Assembly: GCA_015487555.1 (NCBI GenBank)
Contig: WFPK01000025.1
Location: forward strand, 1 to 64,000
Reading direction: 5' to 3'
Source of the DNA: Phycisphaerales bacterium
GTDB taxonomy: Bacteria > Planctomycetota > Phycisphaerae > Phycisphaerales > UBA1924
DNA length: 64,000 bases
Shown: positions 1 through 10,771 of the stretch, piece after piece
Numbering within the stretch: position 1 is the stretch's first letter
How the letters are laid out: every line of letters begins with the position of its first letter
Notes under the pieces: generated by a model
What the model was told of the DNA's origin: nothing
Databases searched by the model: none
What the model saw: the letters and a program-made list of their open reading frames with translations, nothing else
Translations under genes and position numbers: made by a program

Positions 1-1582
1 CGCGCTTCATCCCCGCGTTGGTGTTGTCCGCGTGGTCATCGAAGTTGTGCCCGTTCCAGATGGCCTTGACGGTGCCTTTGATATCGCGTGTGTTGAACTT
101 GAACGAGTCATCGGTGGGCTTGACATGGAGGTGTCCGAGTTTGGCGACCTGTTCCGCCCGAAGCTCGATCTTCTGTTCGCCCGTTTCTTTGCGTCCGCCC
201 TGGCGCGATCGCTGCTTGGCTTCTTCCATGGCTTTCTCAAAGCCCTCAAGATCGACGCTCAGCCCGCGTTCTTGGGCCATCAGATCGGTGAGGTCGATGG
301 GGAAGCCGTAGGTGTCGTAGAGCTTGAAGGCGTCGGGGCCGGAGATGGAGCCAGAGTCTGATGCAAGCCCTTCAAACATCTTGATCCCACGATCCAGCGT
401 CTTCCCAAAGCTCGTCTCTTCCTCCGCGATGATCCCAATCACTCGCTCGCTGTTGGGCACCAGCTCCGGGAACGCCTCGCCCATCGTCTCGATGACGGTG
501 GGGGTCAACCCGGCCAAGAACCCTTCGGGGGCGCTGAGTTTCTGCCGCCCGTAGCGCACCGCCCGGCGCAGAATCCGCCGAAGCACATACCCACGCCCCT
601 CATTGCTCGGCATCCCGCCATCGGTGATCGCAAAGACCAGCGTGCGGATATGATCGCCGATCACGCGGTACGCCTCATCGACGCCATCGGTATCCTCATC
701 GCCGAGCTTGCCGGTGTAGGCGCGAGCGCCCGTCAGCGATTGAAGCTTCTCAAAGATCGGCGTGAACACATCCGTGTCGTAGTTCGAGTCCTTGCCTTGC
801 AGCACCGACACCACGCGCTCAAGCCCCATCCCCGTATCGACATGCTGGGCGGGCAGCTGGCTCAGCTTGCCGCCTTCAAGTCGATCGTACTGGATAAACA
901 CCAGGTTCCACAGCTCAATCACCTCCGGGTCGTCGGCGTTGACTAGATGCGACGCATCACGATTGCCCACGCGATCATAATGCAGCTCCGAGCAAGGCCC
1001 GCACGGGCCGGTATCGCCCATCTCCCAAAAATTGTCCTTCATCCCAAACGCCATCACCCGCTCGGGCGGGAGGAACTTCTCCCAGATTTTTTTCGCTTCG
1101 AGATCAGGATCGAGCCCTGCTTTTTCATCGCCTCCGAAGTACGACGCATAGAACCGCGATGGATCAAGTCCGAAGCACCCGTTCTCCCGCGGCCCGGTCA
1201 TCAGCTCCCACGCCCATGCGATCGTCTCGGCTTTGAAATAATCCCCAAACGACCAGTTGCCGAGCATCTCGAAGAAGGTATGGTGATAGGTGTCCTTGCC
1301 CACATCATCGAGGTCGTTGTGCTTGCCGCCCGCGCGGATGCACTTCTGGGTATTGGTCGCGCGCTTGAGCCCCTGCAAAGGCGAGTTGGGATCGAGCGTG
1401 CCCAGAAAGATCGGCTTATATTGATTCATCCCCGCGTTGGCAAAGGTATCACGAAGCGACGGATCGTTCGTCGGGCAGGTCGTCGATGAGGGCACGAAGG
1501 TGTGTCCACGATCGGTAAAGAACTTGATAAACGCGCTGCGAACCGCAGCTGCGGAGTTGGTATCGGTAGCAGTAGGGGACAT
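1..1582 (-). CDS. alaS: Alanyl-tRNA synthetase, 3' end cut by window edge
   Basis: Minus-strand frame (missing from the ORF track because it runs off the edge) reads [61 protein letters not shown]... with [19 protein letters not shown] and [10 protein letters not shown], typical of AlaRS. Confidence 0.95.
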   Translation of the reverse strand, partial: MSPTATDTNSAAAVRSAFIKFFTDRGHTFVPSSTTCPTNDPSLRDTFANAGMNQYKPIFLGTLDPNSPLQGLKRATNTQKCIRAGGKHNDLDDVGKDTYHHTFFEMLGNWSFGDYFKAETIAWAWELMTGPRENGCFGLDPSRFYASYFGGDEKAGLDPDLEAKKIWEKFLPPERVMAFGMKDNFWEMGDTGPCGPCSELHYDRVGNRDASHLVNADDPEVIELWNLVFIQYDRLEGGKLSQLPAQHVDTGMGLERVVSVLQGKDSNYDTDVFTPIFEKLQSLTGARAYTGKLGDEDTDGVDEAYRVIGDHIRTLVFAITDGGMPSNEGRGYVLRRILRRAVRYGRQKLSAPEGFLAGLTPTVIETMGEAFPELVPNSERVIGIIAEEETSFGKTLDRGIKMFEGLASDSGSISGPDAFKLYDTYGFPIDLTDLMAQERGLSVDLEGFEKAMEEAKQRSRQGGRKETGEQKIELRAEQVAKLGHLHVKPTDDSFKFNTRDIKGTVKAIWNGHNFDDHADNTNAGMKR

Positions 1583-1788
1583 TGGGTGTTCCGTTTCTGT
1601 TGGGGATTGGCCATTGCGTTCAATTACGCATCGGTGATGATAGGGGCTTTGCATTCGTGTTGTACCGATTCCCAAGGTCGCAAAAGCACACAAATTACCC
1701 GAGTTCATTGGCAGCCGGGCGGTTTTCGGGGTCTCTTTGAGTGTCCAACGATCCCGAGCGATTTTCCAAGAGACGAGGAGCCCAGCCG

Positions 1789-2673
1789 ATGCGCTATCTG
1801 TATACCGCCCAAGCCATCACCCTGCTTGGTATTGTCGCTGCGTCTGGGTCCGCTGGCGTCATCCGCCACGATGTCAACGATGCCCTCTATCAAGAGCTCG
1901 GGCAACAGAACCCGTTTAGCGCAGTCGGCCAGCTGAGCGTTTCATTCTCCACCGGCGGGGGGACAAGCTGCTCGGGAACATTGATCGCCGACCAATGGAT
2001 CCTCACCGCTGCCCACTGCGTCGATCGCCCGGTCGCCTCGGCTGCCTTCCTCCGCGATACCAACTTCGGATTCATCGACCAAGTCATCCTCCACCCAGAC
2101 TGGCAACGCAACAACTTCCTCGGCGGCGGAGACCTCGCACTCCTGCGCCTGAGCACCCCGATCACCGCCATCGACCCCGCAGAAATCTACACCGGACGCG
2201 ATGAACTCGGCGCCCAAGGCACCATCGTCGGGTTCGGACAAACCGGCACCGGACTCACCGGCGCCCAGGCAGGAACCCAAGGCACACTCAGAGCAGGTAA
2301 CAATGTCATGGATGTGCTGGGCACCGCGCGCGGATGGGACGAACGCATCCTGCTCACCGACTTCGACAACCCGCTCAACCCCGGTGACTCAAACTACGGT
2401 TCGAGCTCGCCTTTGGATCTCGAATACTCCATCGCCCCAGGCGACTCGGGCGGGGCCCTGTTCATCATGACCGATTCAGGATGGCAGATCGCGGGCGTCA
2501 GCTCATTTGTCAACTCAACCGACGGCTCACCCAACAGCGACTACGGCGATAGCAACGGCTTCACCCGCGTCTCGGACTACGCCGGGTGGATCAACTCGAT
2601 CATCCCCGCGCCGGGAACCCTCCCGATGCTGGCTGGCGGATTGCTCTTTGGCGCCCGCCGACGCCGAGCGTGA
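1789..2673 (+). CDS. Secreted trypsin-like serine protease with C-terminal PEP-CTERM-like sorting tail
   Basis: Signal peptide [36 protein letters not shown] and PGDSGGAL motifs; C-term [24 protein letters not shown]. Start chosen inside ORF 1741..2673. Confidence 0.9.
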   Translation: MRYLYTAQAITLLGIVAASGSAGVIRHDVNDALYQELGQQNPFSAVGQLSVSFSTGGGTSCSGTLIADQWILTAAHCVDRPVASAAFLRDTNFGFIDQVILHPDWQRNNFLGGGDLALLRLSTPITAIDPAEIYTGRDELGAQGTIVGFGQTGTGLTGAQAGTQGTLRAGNNVMDVLGTARGWDERILLTDFDNPLNPGDSNYGSSSPLDLEYSIAPGDSGGALFIMTDSGWQIAGVSSFVNSTDGSPNSDYGDSNGFTRVSDYAGWINSIIPAPGTLPMLAGGLLFGARRRRA

Positions 2674-2695
2674 CAAGTATTTGAAATCCCCATCC

Positions 2696-2789
2696 GGGTG
2701 CCACGCCTTGACCGTCTTCGGCAAGGCGTGTCTTGTTCCCTACTCAACGCAAGAACACTGCTTGCCGAAGACGGTCAAGCAGCGGTACC
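2696..2789. repeat. Double-hairpin palindromic repeat (family A, divergent copy)
   Basis: 19-bp perfect inverted repeat CTTGACCGTCTTCGGCAAG (2707-2725) / CTTGCCGAAGACGGTCAAG (2761-2779). Each arm is also its own hairpin: CACGCCTTG/CAAGGCGTG (2702-2710/2722-2730) and CTGCTTG/CAAGCAG (2758-2764/2776-2782). Confidence 0.85.
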
Positions 2790-2811
2790 TTTGTGAGGTA
2801 TCGGGTCAAGA

Positions 2812-4182
2812 TTACGGACATCCAGCAGCAAATGCTTGAAGAAACTCGGAGACATCAAAGAAGTTCCATCGTCCGTCATTGTTGAAGTCGGCTGCGGGAT
2901 CGTTGGCGGCGAAGAGTTTGAGGAACTCAGAGATGTCAAAGAAGTCAAGTGCAAAGTTGTTAGTAAGATCAGCGGCGCAGTTGATGTCGAAGATATATGT
3001 GGAACCAGAACTGGTCATTCCGGCACTGTCATCACCAGCGGCTCCAATTGCAATGGTGCCGTTGTTGATCGCAACAGACCAGCCGAAGTAATCGTATCTC
3101 TCACCATCGCTTGCAAGGAGTTTGGCGAGTTGAACACCAGTGGACGCATCGAATAGATACGCGGACCCAGACAGAAACCCATTGTCTACATCCCCAATCG
3201 CTCCAACAGCGATTAAGCCATCATTGATAGAAGTTGAATGCCCAAATCGGTCTTCGTATGCCCCATCGTTTGGCAGGAGCTTGGAGTTTTGGAAGTGAGT
3301 GCCGGTGGATACATCATACAGGTACACGGAGCCGGAGGCAGGACCATTTTCGTTGTCAGTGAAGGCGCCAACTGCGACGAGGTCATCCGCAATGGCAATG
3401 GACCAGCCGAAGTCGCCACCCCCATCGCTTGGAAGAAGCTTCGCGATTTGAGTCCCTGTGGAAGCATTAAAAAGATACGCGGAGCCAGAAATAGCATCTC
3501 CAATTGACCCAACGGCCACAATGTTGTTGTCGATAGCAATTGACCATCCAAAGTAATCTGCGACCCTGCCACCGATAGGGAGTAGTTTTGCGATCTGTGT
3601 GCCCGTGTTTGCATCAAACAAATATGCTGAACCAGCAGAGAATCCGTTTTCGTCATCGAACCATGCTCCAACTGCAACGATGCCGTTGTCAATAGCAATA
3701 GACTTGCCAAATTGATCCCCCTCAGTTCCATCATTTGGAAGCAGCTTGATGAGTTGAGTGCCTGTTGTGGCATCAAAGAGATAGGCAGACCCAGAATCGT
3801 CGCCGTTGTCATCATCAAATGGTGAACCAACCGCGACAACTCCATTGTCTATGTCTATTGAGGTGCCAAACAAATCATCCATTGCTCCATCACTGGGGAG
3901 AAGTTTGGCGAGTTGAGTACCGGAAAGTGCATTGAAAAGATATGCAGATCCGGAGTTTTCGCCATTGTCGTCGTCATTTTTCGCGCCAATTGCGATGATG
4001 TCGATGTCGATGGCAACGGAAGTGCCAAACCAATCACTCCCAGAAGGATCGTTCGCTTGCAGTTTGAAGTCTTCGTTGATTACTTGCCCACTTGCTGTGG
4101 GCACGGCACCTGTAGACATGCCAATGAGTGTTGTGAAAAAAATGCAGTTCCTGTAGGAAGCACGGTTGTTCATGATATTCAT
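2812..4182 (-). CDS. FG-GAP-like seven-bladed beta-propeller protein with dockerin/EF-hand-like C-terminus
   Basis: Seven ~50-aa repeats of the type FGxSIAIDNxIVAVGAxxDDxNGxxSGSAYLFDxxTGxQxAKLLPxDG; C-term CAADLTNNFALDFFDISEFLKLFAANDPAADFNNDGRWNFFDVSEFLQAFAAGCP. Confidence 0.85.
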   Translation of the reverse strand: MNIMNNRASYRNCIFFTTLIGMSTGAVPTASGQVINEDFKLQANDPSGSDWFGTSVAIDIDIIAIGAKNDDDNGENSGSAYLFNALSGTQLAKLLPSDGAMDDLFGTSIDIDNGVVAVGSPFDDDNGDDSGSAYLFDATTGTQLIKLLPNDGTEGDQFGKSIAIDNGIVAVGAWFDDENGFSAGSAYLFDANTGTQIAKLLPIGGRVADYFGWSIAIDNNIVAVGSIGDAISGSAYLFNASTGTQIAKLLPSDGGGDFGWSIAIADDLVAVGAFTDNENGPASGSVYLYDVSTGTHFQNSKLLPNDGAYEDRFGHSTSINDGLIAVGAIGDVDNGFLSGSAYLFDASTGVQLAKLLASDGERYDYFGWSVAINNGTIAIGAAGDDSAGMTSSGSTYIFDINCAADLTNNFALDFFDISEFLKLFAANDPAADFNNDGRWNFFDVSEFLQAFAAGCP

Positions 4183-4317
4183 TCCGTTTCGTGTGACATA
4201 TACAGCGAAGATGGTCTACTCAACAGAGATGTTCATCGGCACACGGTAGGGATTTTGGCCAACCAGCGAGCTTATTCTCCTGACCCAAGAAGCAAAATCG
4301 GCTACCCTTCCAATGCA

Positions 4318-5502
4318 ATGGCCAAACGCACCACCAAAAAGAAAACGACCAAGAAAACGACCAAGAAGCCCACCCGCAAACGCGTCGTCACCGATGCCGC
4401 CCCCGCGATTCGGCTTTATGACTCGCCCATCGCACTCGGGTCAGTCCTGGGTCAATCGCGGGCGGCCGAAATCCTTGGGCAGTCCATGCAATCGGGGCGT
4501 GTGCATCACGCCTGGATATTCCATGGCCCCGAAGGCGTCGGCAAGTTCACCGCGGCCATCGCGTGGGCGGCGACGATCCTTGATCCAAGCTCGGCTCCCG
4601 ATCTGGGCGGGCAGATCGCACCCGATCCCGACAGCCATGTCCAGCAACTCCTCAAAGCCGGCACGCACCCGGACCTGCATGTCATCAAGAAAGAACTCGC
4701 GCGGTATCACGAAGAAAAAAAGGTCCGCGATGCCAAGCTCGCGACGATCCCCAAAGCCATCGTCGAAGAGCACCTGATCGTGCCCGCGACCTTGGCCCCG
4801 ACGATGAAGAGCGATTCGATCGCGGGCAAGGTGTTTATTGTCGATGAAGCCGAGCTGCTCGATCGCTCGCCGACCAATGCCCCGGTGCAGAACGCGATCC
4901 TCAAAACCCTCGAAGAGCCCGCGCCCGGCACAGTGATTATCCTCGTGACCTCCAGCGAAGATCGGCTCTTGCCCACCATCCGCTCCCGATGCCAGCGCGT
5001 GGCCTTTACGCCCCTCGATGACGACGCGATGCGGGCATGGGTCAACACGCAGGATTTGAACCTCGATCCCGACGAACACCACTGGCTGATGCACTACGCA
5101 GCCGGCTCGCCGGGGCGATTCCTCGGCGCGATCGAAGGCGGGCTCTACCACTGGCACAAGCAGATCGACCCGATGTGCAAAGAGGCCGAGCGAGGCGTGC
5201 ATCCGATCGCGCTGGGCCCGACGATGGGCGAGCTGGTCGATCAATGGGCAAGCAAGTGGGTCAAAGAGGGCGAGAAGCTCGGCGAGAACCGCTCGAAAGA
5301 AGCAGCCAACAAGAAGGGGGCCGACCAGATGTTCGCGCTCATCGCCCAACGCGCCCGCAAGGGATTACGCGAACCTGCATCAATAGCTCGCGCGCTCCAC
5401 ACGATTGATTGCGTCGAGCGTGCCAAGATCGAGCTCAACACCAATGTGCAGGTCAAGTTCGTGATGGAACACCTGGCAGCAGGGCTCAGCGAACCGGTAT
5501 AA
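4318..5502 (+). CDS. holB: DNA polymerase III delta' subunit (clamp-loader AAA+ ATPase)
   Basis: HAWIFHGPEGVGKFTAAIAWA (Walker A), VFIVDEAELL, NAILKTLEEPAPGTVIILVTSSEDRLLPTIRSRCQRV. Start at MAKRTTKKKTTKK within ORF 3913..5502. Confidence 0.85.
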   Translation: MAKRTTKKKTTKKTTKKPTRKRVVTDAAPAIRLYDSPIALGSVLGQSRAAEILGQSMQSGRVHHAWIFHGPEGVGKFTAAIAWAATILDPSSAPDLGGQIAPDPDSHVQQLLKAGTHPDLHVIKKELARYHEEKKVRDAKLATIPKAIVEEHLIVPATLAPTMKSDSIAGKVFIVDEAELLDRSPTNAPVQNAILKTLEEPAPGTVIILVTSSEDRLLPTIRSRCQRVAFTPLDDDAMRAWVNTQDLNLDPDEHHWLMHYAAGSPGRFLGAIEGGLYHWHKQIDPMCKEAERGVHPIALGPTMGELVDQWASKWVKEGEKLGENRSKEAANKKGADQMFALIAQRARKGLREPASIARALHTIDCVERAKIELNTNVQVKFVMEHLAAGLSEPV

Positions 5503-5519
5503 GTTTTCGGATTGGGCTT

Positions 5520-5999
5520 TTAGGCCTGGAAACTGATCGGCTGATGGGCCGTCGGCGATGCCTGCGATGCGGGTGTCGCTGGCGGGGTTGGAATCGAGCC
5601 AACGATCCCTTGCTCGCGTTCCTTGGCCACCTGCTCCATCGTCAAGACCCATGTCTCGCGTTCGTATTCGAGCAGGTTGATCATCTCATCGAGCTTCTTG
5701 ATGTCTTTGTCGTTGCTCGCGCGGAACAGCTCGCCATAGATAAAGGTATAGAGCTCGCGGACCGCTTTGGCGATCTCGGGTGCGGGCTCGGTTTTGATCG
5801 TGTTGAGCAGCTCAAGGACGATATCCCGGCACTGGGTAAACCCTTCGTAGATCATCTCCGGGTGCTTTTTCTCAAGCCCTGCGCGGGCCTGATTGGCAAA
5901 CTTGATTGCTCCATCGAGGAGCATCAGCCGAAGCTCTTCAGGCGATGCGGTCATCACCTTGGTCCGAAGGTACGCATTGGCGGTGGTGTTTTCATTCAT
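5520..5999 (-). CDS. fliS: Flagellar export chaperone FliS
   Basis: NAYLRTKVMTASPEELRLMLLDGAIKFANQARAGLEKK; directly downstream of fliD. Confidence 0.9.
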   Translation of the reverse strand: MNENTTANAYLRTKVMTASPEELRLMLLDGAIKFANQARAGLEKKHPEMIYEGFTQCRDIVLELLNTIKTEPAPEIAKAVRELYTFIYGELFRASNDKDIKKLDEMINLLEYERETWVLTMEQVAKEREQGIVGSIPTPPATPASQASPTAHQPISFQA

Positions 6000-6044
6000 C
6001 GCAGGGAGTATCGGTCCTTCACGAGCCCTTCTTGAGCCGGATTC

Positions 6045-8924
6045 TTATCCTAAAGCTGCCAACTGTGATAATGATGCACCTTGGGTCTGGAATGCGCCAA
6101 TCGCCTGCTCCATGGCCAAGAACTGGCGTTGGAGGACGACTCGTTTGTTGTCGAGCCCACGCTGAATCGCTTCGATCCGATCTTCTTGGAGCTTGATTTG
6201 CGAATCGAGCGCGTCGGATCGGTTCTGAAGCACGCCTCCGATGCTGGTAACATATGAGTTGGCGAACTCTTCGAGCTGCCCGAGCACACTCAGCTCCGTG
6301 AAGAAGGGTTCGTCGATGGTGTTTGGATTATCATCGTCGTTTGCATCAAGGGTCTGCTGGGTGAAGAGGTTCTCAACCGCTTCGGGGTCCTGGGCATACG
6401 CCTCGCGGAACACCTCGGCATCGAACTCGAGCTTGCCACCCGATCCAACCCGGATTCCCACCTCATCGAGCGAGTTAAAAGTATCGGTAAACCCATCATT
6501 CTCTCGGCGGATAACCGAATACATCGAGTTGCGTAGATTGAGGAGCGTGCCATCGCCGAGCAAGATGCCGCGTTCTTCGGTCTCTTCGTCATAGCGTGTC
6601 TGGAAATCAATCCCCTCGATGACATTGTTGAACGATGCGACAAAGTCACTGATTTTGGACTCGATCTCGGCGGTGTTTGTTGTCACCGAGACTTCAACCG
6701 AGTCTTCCGAGCTTGAAAGCAGGTCGATGGTGACGCCTTGGACAATCCCGTCGAGTTGATTGGTCGAGCTGGTCAAGAGCACGCCGGTGGCAGCGTTATC
6801 AGAGCCAAAGAACACACGCGCGTCGTTGCCTTCGTCGAGGGTGCTGAGCCCAAGATCAAATCCGCCGGTATCGACCAAGAACCGCCCGTCTTCACCCGAG
6901 CGTTCGCTGGTGAGGTTGAGCCGGAACGGTGCCGATCCGACTCCAGTATTGATCACCGAGGCGTTCACACCGACATTGGCAGCATTGATCGCATTGCGAA
7001 CATCTTCAAGCGTTGCATCGGCATCAAAGTCGATGACCTTCTCGAATGAGCCAGTGATGAAATTATCGGCACCTGAGCCTGTCGCTTCGCCCACGATTCC
7101 GAGATTGGTCGCGACCGAGCCGGAGACTTCGGCGATGGTTATCGTTGTGCCAGCCCCGCTTGTATCTTCGATGGTGATACCGTCGCCGTTGTCGTTGATC
7201 CGTGCGTTGATCTCGAGCGAAGGCGACGCGTTATTGATTTTCTTGAGCAAGTCGGCGATGGTGTTGTCGGAGTTGGTGATGGTGATCTCAGCACGGATGC
7301 CATTGGCATCAACGATTTCGAATGTCCCGGTGCCGATGCCCTCGCCGTTGTTGAGTTCGTCAAGGAGCGAGCCCGTGCCGACATACGCTAGTTGCAGGTT
7401 CGATCCCGCAGCAGTCCCATCGGTGAATGATCCCGAGATACCCAAGATCGCCGCGGTATCGCTGCCTCCGGTTCCCGTGATACTAAAGGTTGTTCCTCCG
7501 GTGGTATTGTCCACGATCTGGATGCCGGTGCCGTTGGCATTGATCGAAGCGGTGACCGCACCGCCGGAATCAGCATTGATTTTGTTGATAATGTCATTGA
7601 CATCATCGAGCCCGCTGACATCACTCGAAAAGGCGCTAGTCCCATCTTGTGTGACAAAGTTGAGTATCCCGTCGGTTGCTCCAAGCCCCGTTCCGCCGTT
7701 GAGACTCGAGACGAGTTTGGTGTTCATCCCTGCGAGGATGCGCGATCCACTGGCGCTGCCTCCGGTGTAGCTTCCGACGAGTCCGAGGTCTTCTGCGGTG
7801 GTGACGACGCCGGTGCTGTTCGAGAAGTTGGCGATGTCAAAGTTGCGTCCCGATGAATCGACGATATCGATGCCGCCGGTGGTGGTATTGATCGAAGCGG
7901 TAAACTCGGAGAACCCGGCATCGCTCAGTTGGGTGTTCAAGCGATCAATCACACCACCAACGGTCGAGACCGCTCCGCTGATCACACCGATCACCGGCTG
8001 CCCATCATCATCGAGGATCGGATCACCATTCTCATCGGTGAGTTCGCCCTCGATCTCGCCGATGCGGATATCAACAACAATATCATCAGTCCCAACACCA
8101 ACCCCGTCGCCGTCGATATCAATGGTGATGGTGAAATCCTCGATACCCAGCCCTGATGCGACACGCGTAGCGACGCCTCGACCATCATTGAGCGATTGAA
8201 GCGGGGTGTTGGCATTCATACCAAAGACGGAAGTCCCGACCAAGGTGTTGCCGCTGATGTCGTTGGGATCGAGCCCGAGCGATGCAAGGATTCCCGCTCC
8301 GGATTCTTCCGAGATGCTGAGTGTGCCGGTGCTGCTGATAACAAAGTTGTCGTTTTCGACCCGTGCGGTGACATCGGGAACCGATGAGATCGCATCGAGC
8401 ACTTCTTGGACGGTGCCTGCGCGTGAGAGATCGACCTCGGTGCCGTTGACGGTGATGGTGCCCCGGGTGATCCCATCGCCGTTGTTGAGGTCGGCCAGTG
8501 CGGTATTGTTATCGAGTCTTGCCGCATCGGATTCAAAGGAGAGCGAAGAGATCCCGATGGCCGAGGAGTCCAGATCGGCAAAGCCGCGTGTGAGCATCTG
8601 CTGGGTCGAGACAAGCCGATCAACGATGAAGTTGTAGCTCCCGGGCACCGCTGCGGAGCTCGCTGTCGCGGTGAGCACGGATTCATTGCTCGATGCAACG
8701 CTTCGCGATGCGAAGATGTTGTTGATGCGAAACGAGGCAGCTGCGGTCTTGAAGTTGTTGAGTCGAGAGTTGATATCCAGAAAGGCAGACTGCTGGGACT
8801 TGAGCTGGATGACCCGCTGCTGGGCAAGAATCTTGGGGCGAGACTGTACCGAAATCAACTGGTCGATCAGCGATGCCGAATCAATCCCCGAAAATATCCC
8901 AACGCCTGTGGTGATGCCACCCAT
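6045..8924 (-). CDS. fliD: Flagellar hook-associated protein 2 / filament cap, expanded
   Basis: N-term GITTGVGIFSGIDSASLIDQLISVQSRPKILAQQRVIQLKSQQSAFLDINSRL; C-term FliD helix region; about four internal Flagellin-IN-like repeats; SD AAAAGGAG before the start. Confidence 0.9.
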   Translation of the reverse strand: MGGITTGVGIFSGIDSASLIDQLISVQSRPKILAQQRVIQLKSQQSAFLDINSRLNNFKTAAASFRINNIFASRSVASSNESVLTATASSAAVPGSYNFIVDRLVSTQQMLTRGFADLDSSAIGISSLSFESDAARLDNNTALADLNNGDGITRGTITVNGTEVDLSRAGTVQEVLDAISSVPDVTARVENDNFVISSTGTLSISEESGAGILASLGLDPNDISGNTLVGTSVFGMNANTPLQSLNDGRGVATRVASGLGIEDFTITIDIDGDGVGVGTDDIVVDIRIGEIEGELTDENGDPILDDDGQPVIGVISGAVSTVGGVIDRLNTQLSDAGFSEFTASINTTTGGIDIVDSSGRNFDIANFSNSTGVVTTAEDLGLVGSYTGGSASGSRILAGMNTKLVSSLNGGTGLGATDGILNFVTQDGTSAFSSDVSGLDDVNDIINKINADSGGAVTASINANGTGIQIVDNTTGGTTFSITGTGGSDTAAILGISGSFTDGTAAGSNLQLAYVGTGSLLDELNNGEGIGTGTFEIVDANGIRAEITITNSDNTIADLLKKINNASPSLEINARINDNGDGITIEDTSGAGTTITIAEVSGSVATNLGIVGEATGSGADNFITGSFEKVIDFDADATLEDVRNAINAANVGVNASVINTGVGSAPFRLNLTSERSGEDGRFLVDTGGFDLGLSTLDEGNDARVFFGSDNAATGVLLTSSTNQLDGIVQGVTIDLLSSSEDSVEVSVTTNTAEIESKISDFVASFNNVIEGIDFQTRYDEETEERGILLGDGTLLNLRNSMYSVIRRENDGFTDTFNSLDEVGIRVGSGGKLEFDAEVFREAYAQDPEAVENLFTQQTLDANDDDNPNTIDEPFFTELSVLGQLEEFANSYVTSIGGVLQNRSDALDSQIKLQEDRIEAIQRGLDNKRVVLQRQFLAMEQAIGAFQTQGASLSQLAALG

Positions 8925-9318
8925 AGCTCAACTCCTTTTGAGCGGTTTCTCTACCTGATGAACCGCTTCTCGTGCCGGTTTCACACGCACGCCACCCGCC
9001 CAAGGCCGGTGGCAAGAAAAAGTTCACGCTGCACCATCTATCGGGCGAGGAAAGGGGTATTCTGGACTCAGATTCGCCTCATCCACGACCATTGCTCGGG
9101 TTGGAGCCAGAGAAGTCGAGTAATGCGCCCAATCGGTCAGAATCTGCCCTTGGCTGCGCAAGAACTGCCCAGGCGTGAATCAATCACCCGATTCATGGGT
9201 TTGGTCTGCCAACATCCCATCCGATGCCTACAAATCATCAAATAAATCATGCAGCGATGCCGATCACACCTTTGCGAGGATCGTACACAATAAGCACATA
9301 CCCTTACGGCTACACACC

Positions 9319-9999
9319 ATGAGCACACCAGAGCAGTCCAGTCCAAATACCTCCCCCGCGTTGCTTCGTTCTGCAACACTGATCGTCTGCGCTATTGTCG
9401 CGCTGACGACACTTCCCTGGATTTGGATGAGCATGGGACGATTTGGCGGGTTTGCATGGGGGATGTTTGGGTTCGAGTTGATTCTTTTGATCGGGTGCCT
9501 GATGACGATTCTGGCAGCACTGGGCAAGGTGCGCGTCGGGGACGCCTTTCCCATGGCCATCACTTGCCTTCTCGGAACCATCCTCGTCGGGGCGGTCTTT
9601 GGCATCCATGTCGATGCGCGGGCGGTGGTTGGTGATAATCCCCAGATCGGCCCGTGGATCAATCGGACACTCCTCTTCAGATTCGGTGCCATCGGGATGC
9701 TGGGGCTCTTGGCGACGCTCGATGTGTATCGCCGAGACCCACGATCGTGGTCATTGGTGCTTCGCAGCATCCTCTTCCTGATCCCCGTGATCGCAGCATT
9801 GGGGTGGGCGAGATTCAAAGGCATGCCCACCGTGGCCGACGCTACAGGTGAGCCAAGCCCTGTCCGTATGATCCTGTTCCTGATCGGAGGCCTTGCCCTG
9901 GGCATCCTCTTCTCGGTCGGTGGACATCTCCTGATCCGCTCCTACGAAATCGCCCTGCCCGAAGCAGAACCCGAAAAAAATACCAATAATCCCTCCTGA
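9319..9999 (+). CDS. Integral membrane protein of unknown function
   Basis: Start MSTPEQSSPNTSPALLRSATLIVCAIVALTTLPWIW; several hydrophobic segments. Confidence 0.6.
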   Translation: MSTPEQSSPNTSPALLRSATLIVCAIVALTTLPWIWMSMGRFGGFAWGMFGFELILLIGCLMTILAALGKVRVGDAFPMAITCLLGTILVGAVFGIHVDARAVVGDNPQIGPWINRTLLFRFGAIGMLGLLATLDVYRRDPRSWSLVLRSILFLIPVIAALGWARFKGMPTVADATGEPSPVRMILFLIGGLALGILFSVGGHLLIRSYEIALPEAEPEKNTNNPS

Positions 10000-10066
10000 A
10001 CGCCGATTTTGCGATCAAATCCGCGATCCCTGAAACCGCCGAGATTACCCGACCAACAATGAGGGT

Positions 10067-10762
10067 ATGAGTGATTTCATTCTCTTAGCCATCGCGTTGT
10101 TCTTCGCTGCCATCATCGGCGCAGGGGTTGTGTTCTTCCTCGTTTCTTCGCTCAAGCGAGGGCGCAAGGGCGGGGGTGTGGACAAAATCTCGCTGCGGAT
10201 GCTCACCGAGCGCGTCCGCGCGGTCGGCAAGCTCGTCGGGCTCGAGGTCCACGCCAAGGAGATCGCCACCGCGACAAGCGGGTGGAACTGGCTGCCTCCG
10301 ATTCTGCTCAGCCAAGCCAAAATCGCGATGATCTTCCAGTTCGAGAAGCAGTACGCTGTCGAACTCGGCGCGATCACCGAATCGGATGTCGAGGACTTGG
10401 GCGATGGGCGTTTCCGCGTCACCTTGCCTCCGATCGTTGGGTCGCTGCGTCTGATGGATGTCGAGCCCTACGACATTCAGCAAGGGCGTGTGCTGGGATT
10501 GGTCGATGTCATCAACATGAACGCCGAGCGCCAATCGCTCTTGATGAAAACCGCCCAGACCCAAGCTGCCGAGCTCTTCGAGAAGAACGACGAACGCTAC
10601 GAAGCCCAGGCCCGTGATGCGATCGAACGCCAGCTCCATTCGATCGCCAAGCTCTTCGAAGGCTCACTCGAAATCCACTGGCGCGAACAACCAGTCCGCA
10701 CCCAGCCCCGCATCATCATGGACGAAGCCCTCAAGACCGGGTCGGCGCTCGCAACGGGCTAA
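10067..10762 (+). CDS. Membrane-anchored conserved hypothetical (DUF4230-like)
   Basis: Single N-terminal TM MSDFILLAIALFFAAIIGAGVVFFLVSSLKRG then soluble region; family assignment tentative. Confidence 0.55.
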   Translation: MSDFILLAIALFFAAIIGAGVVFFLVSSLKRGRKGGGVDKISLRMLTERVRAVGKLVGLEVHAKEIATATSGWNWLPPILLSQAKIAMIFQFEKQYAVELGAITESDVEDLGDGRFRVTLPPIVGSLRLMDVEPYDIQQGRVLGLVDVINMNAERQSLLMKTAQTQAAELFEKNDERYEAQARDAIERQLHSIAKLFEGSLEIHWREQPVRTQPRIIMDEALKTGSALATG

Positions 10763-10771
10763 ACAACTCCC

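Noticed and set aside
9020-9060. Sigma-28-like -10 (CCCGATAG on minus strand) upstream of fliD
   Set aside because: No convincing TAAA -35 at the right spacing and far from the start; too weak.
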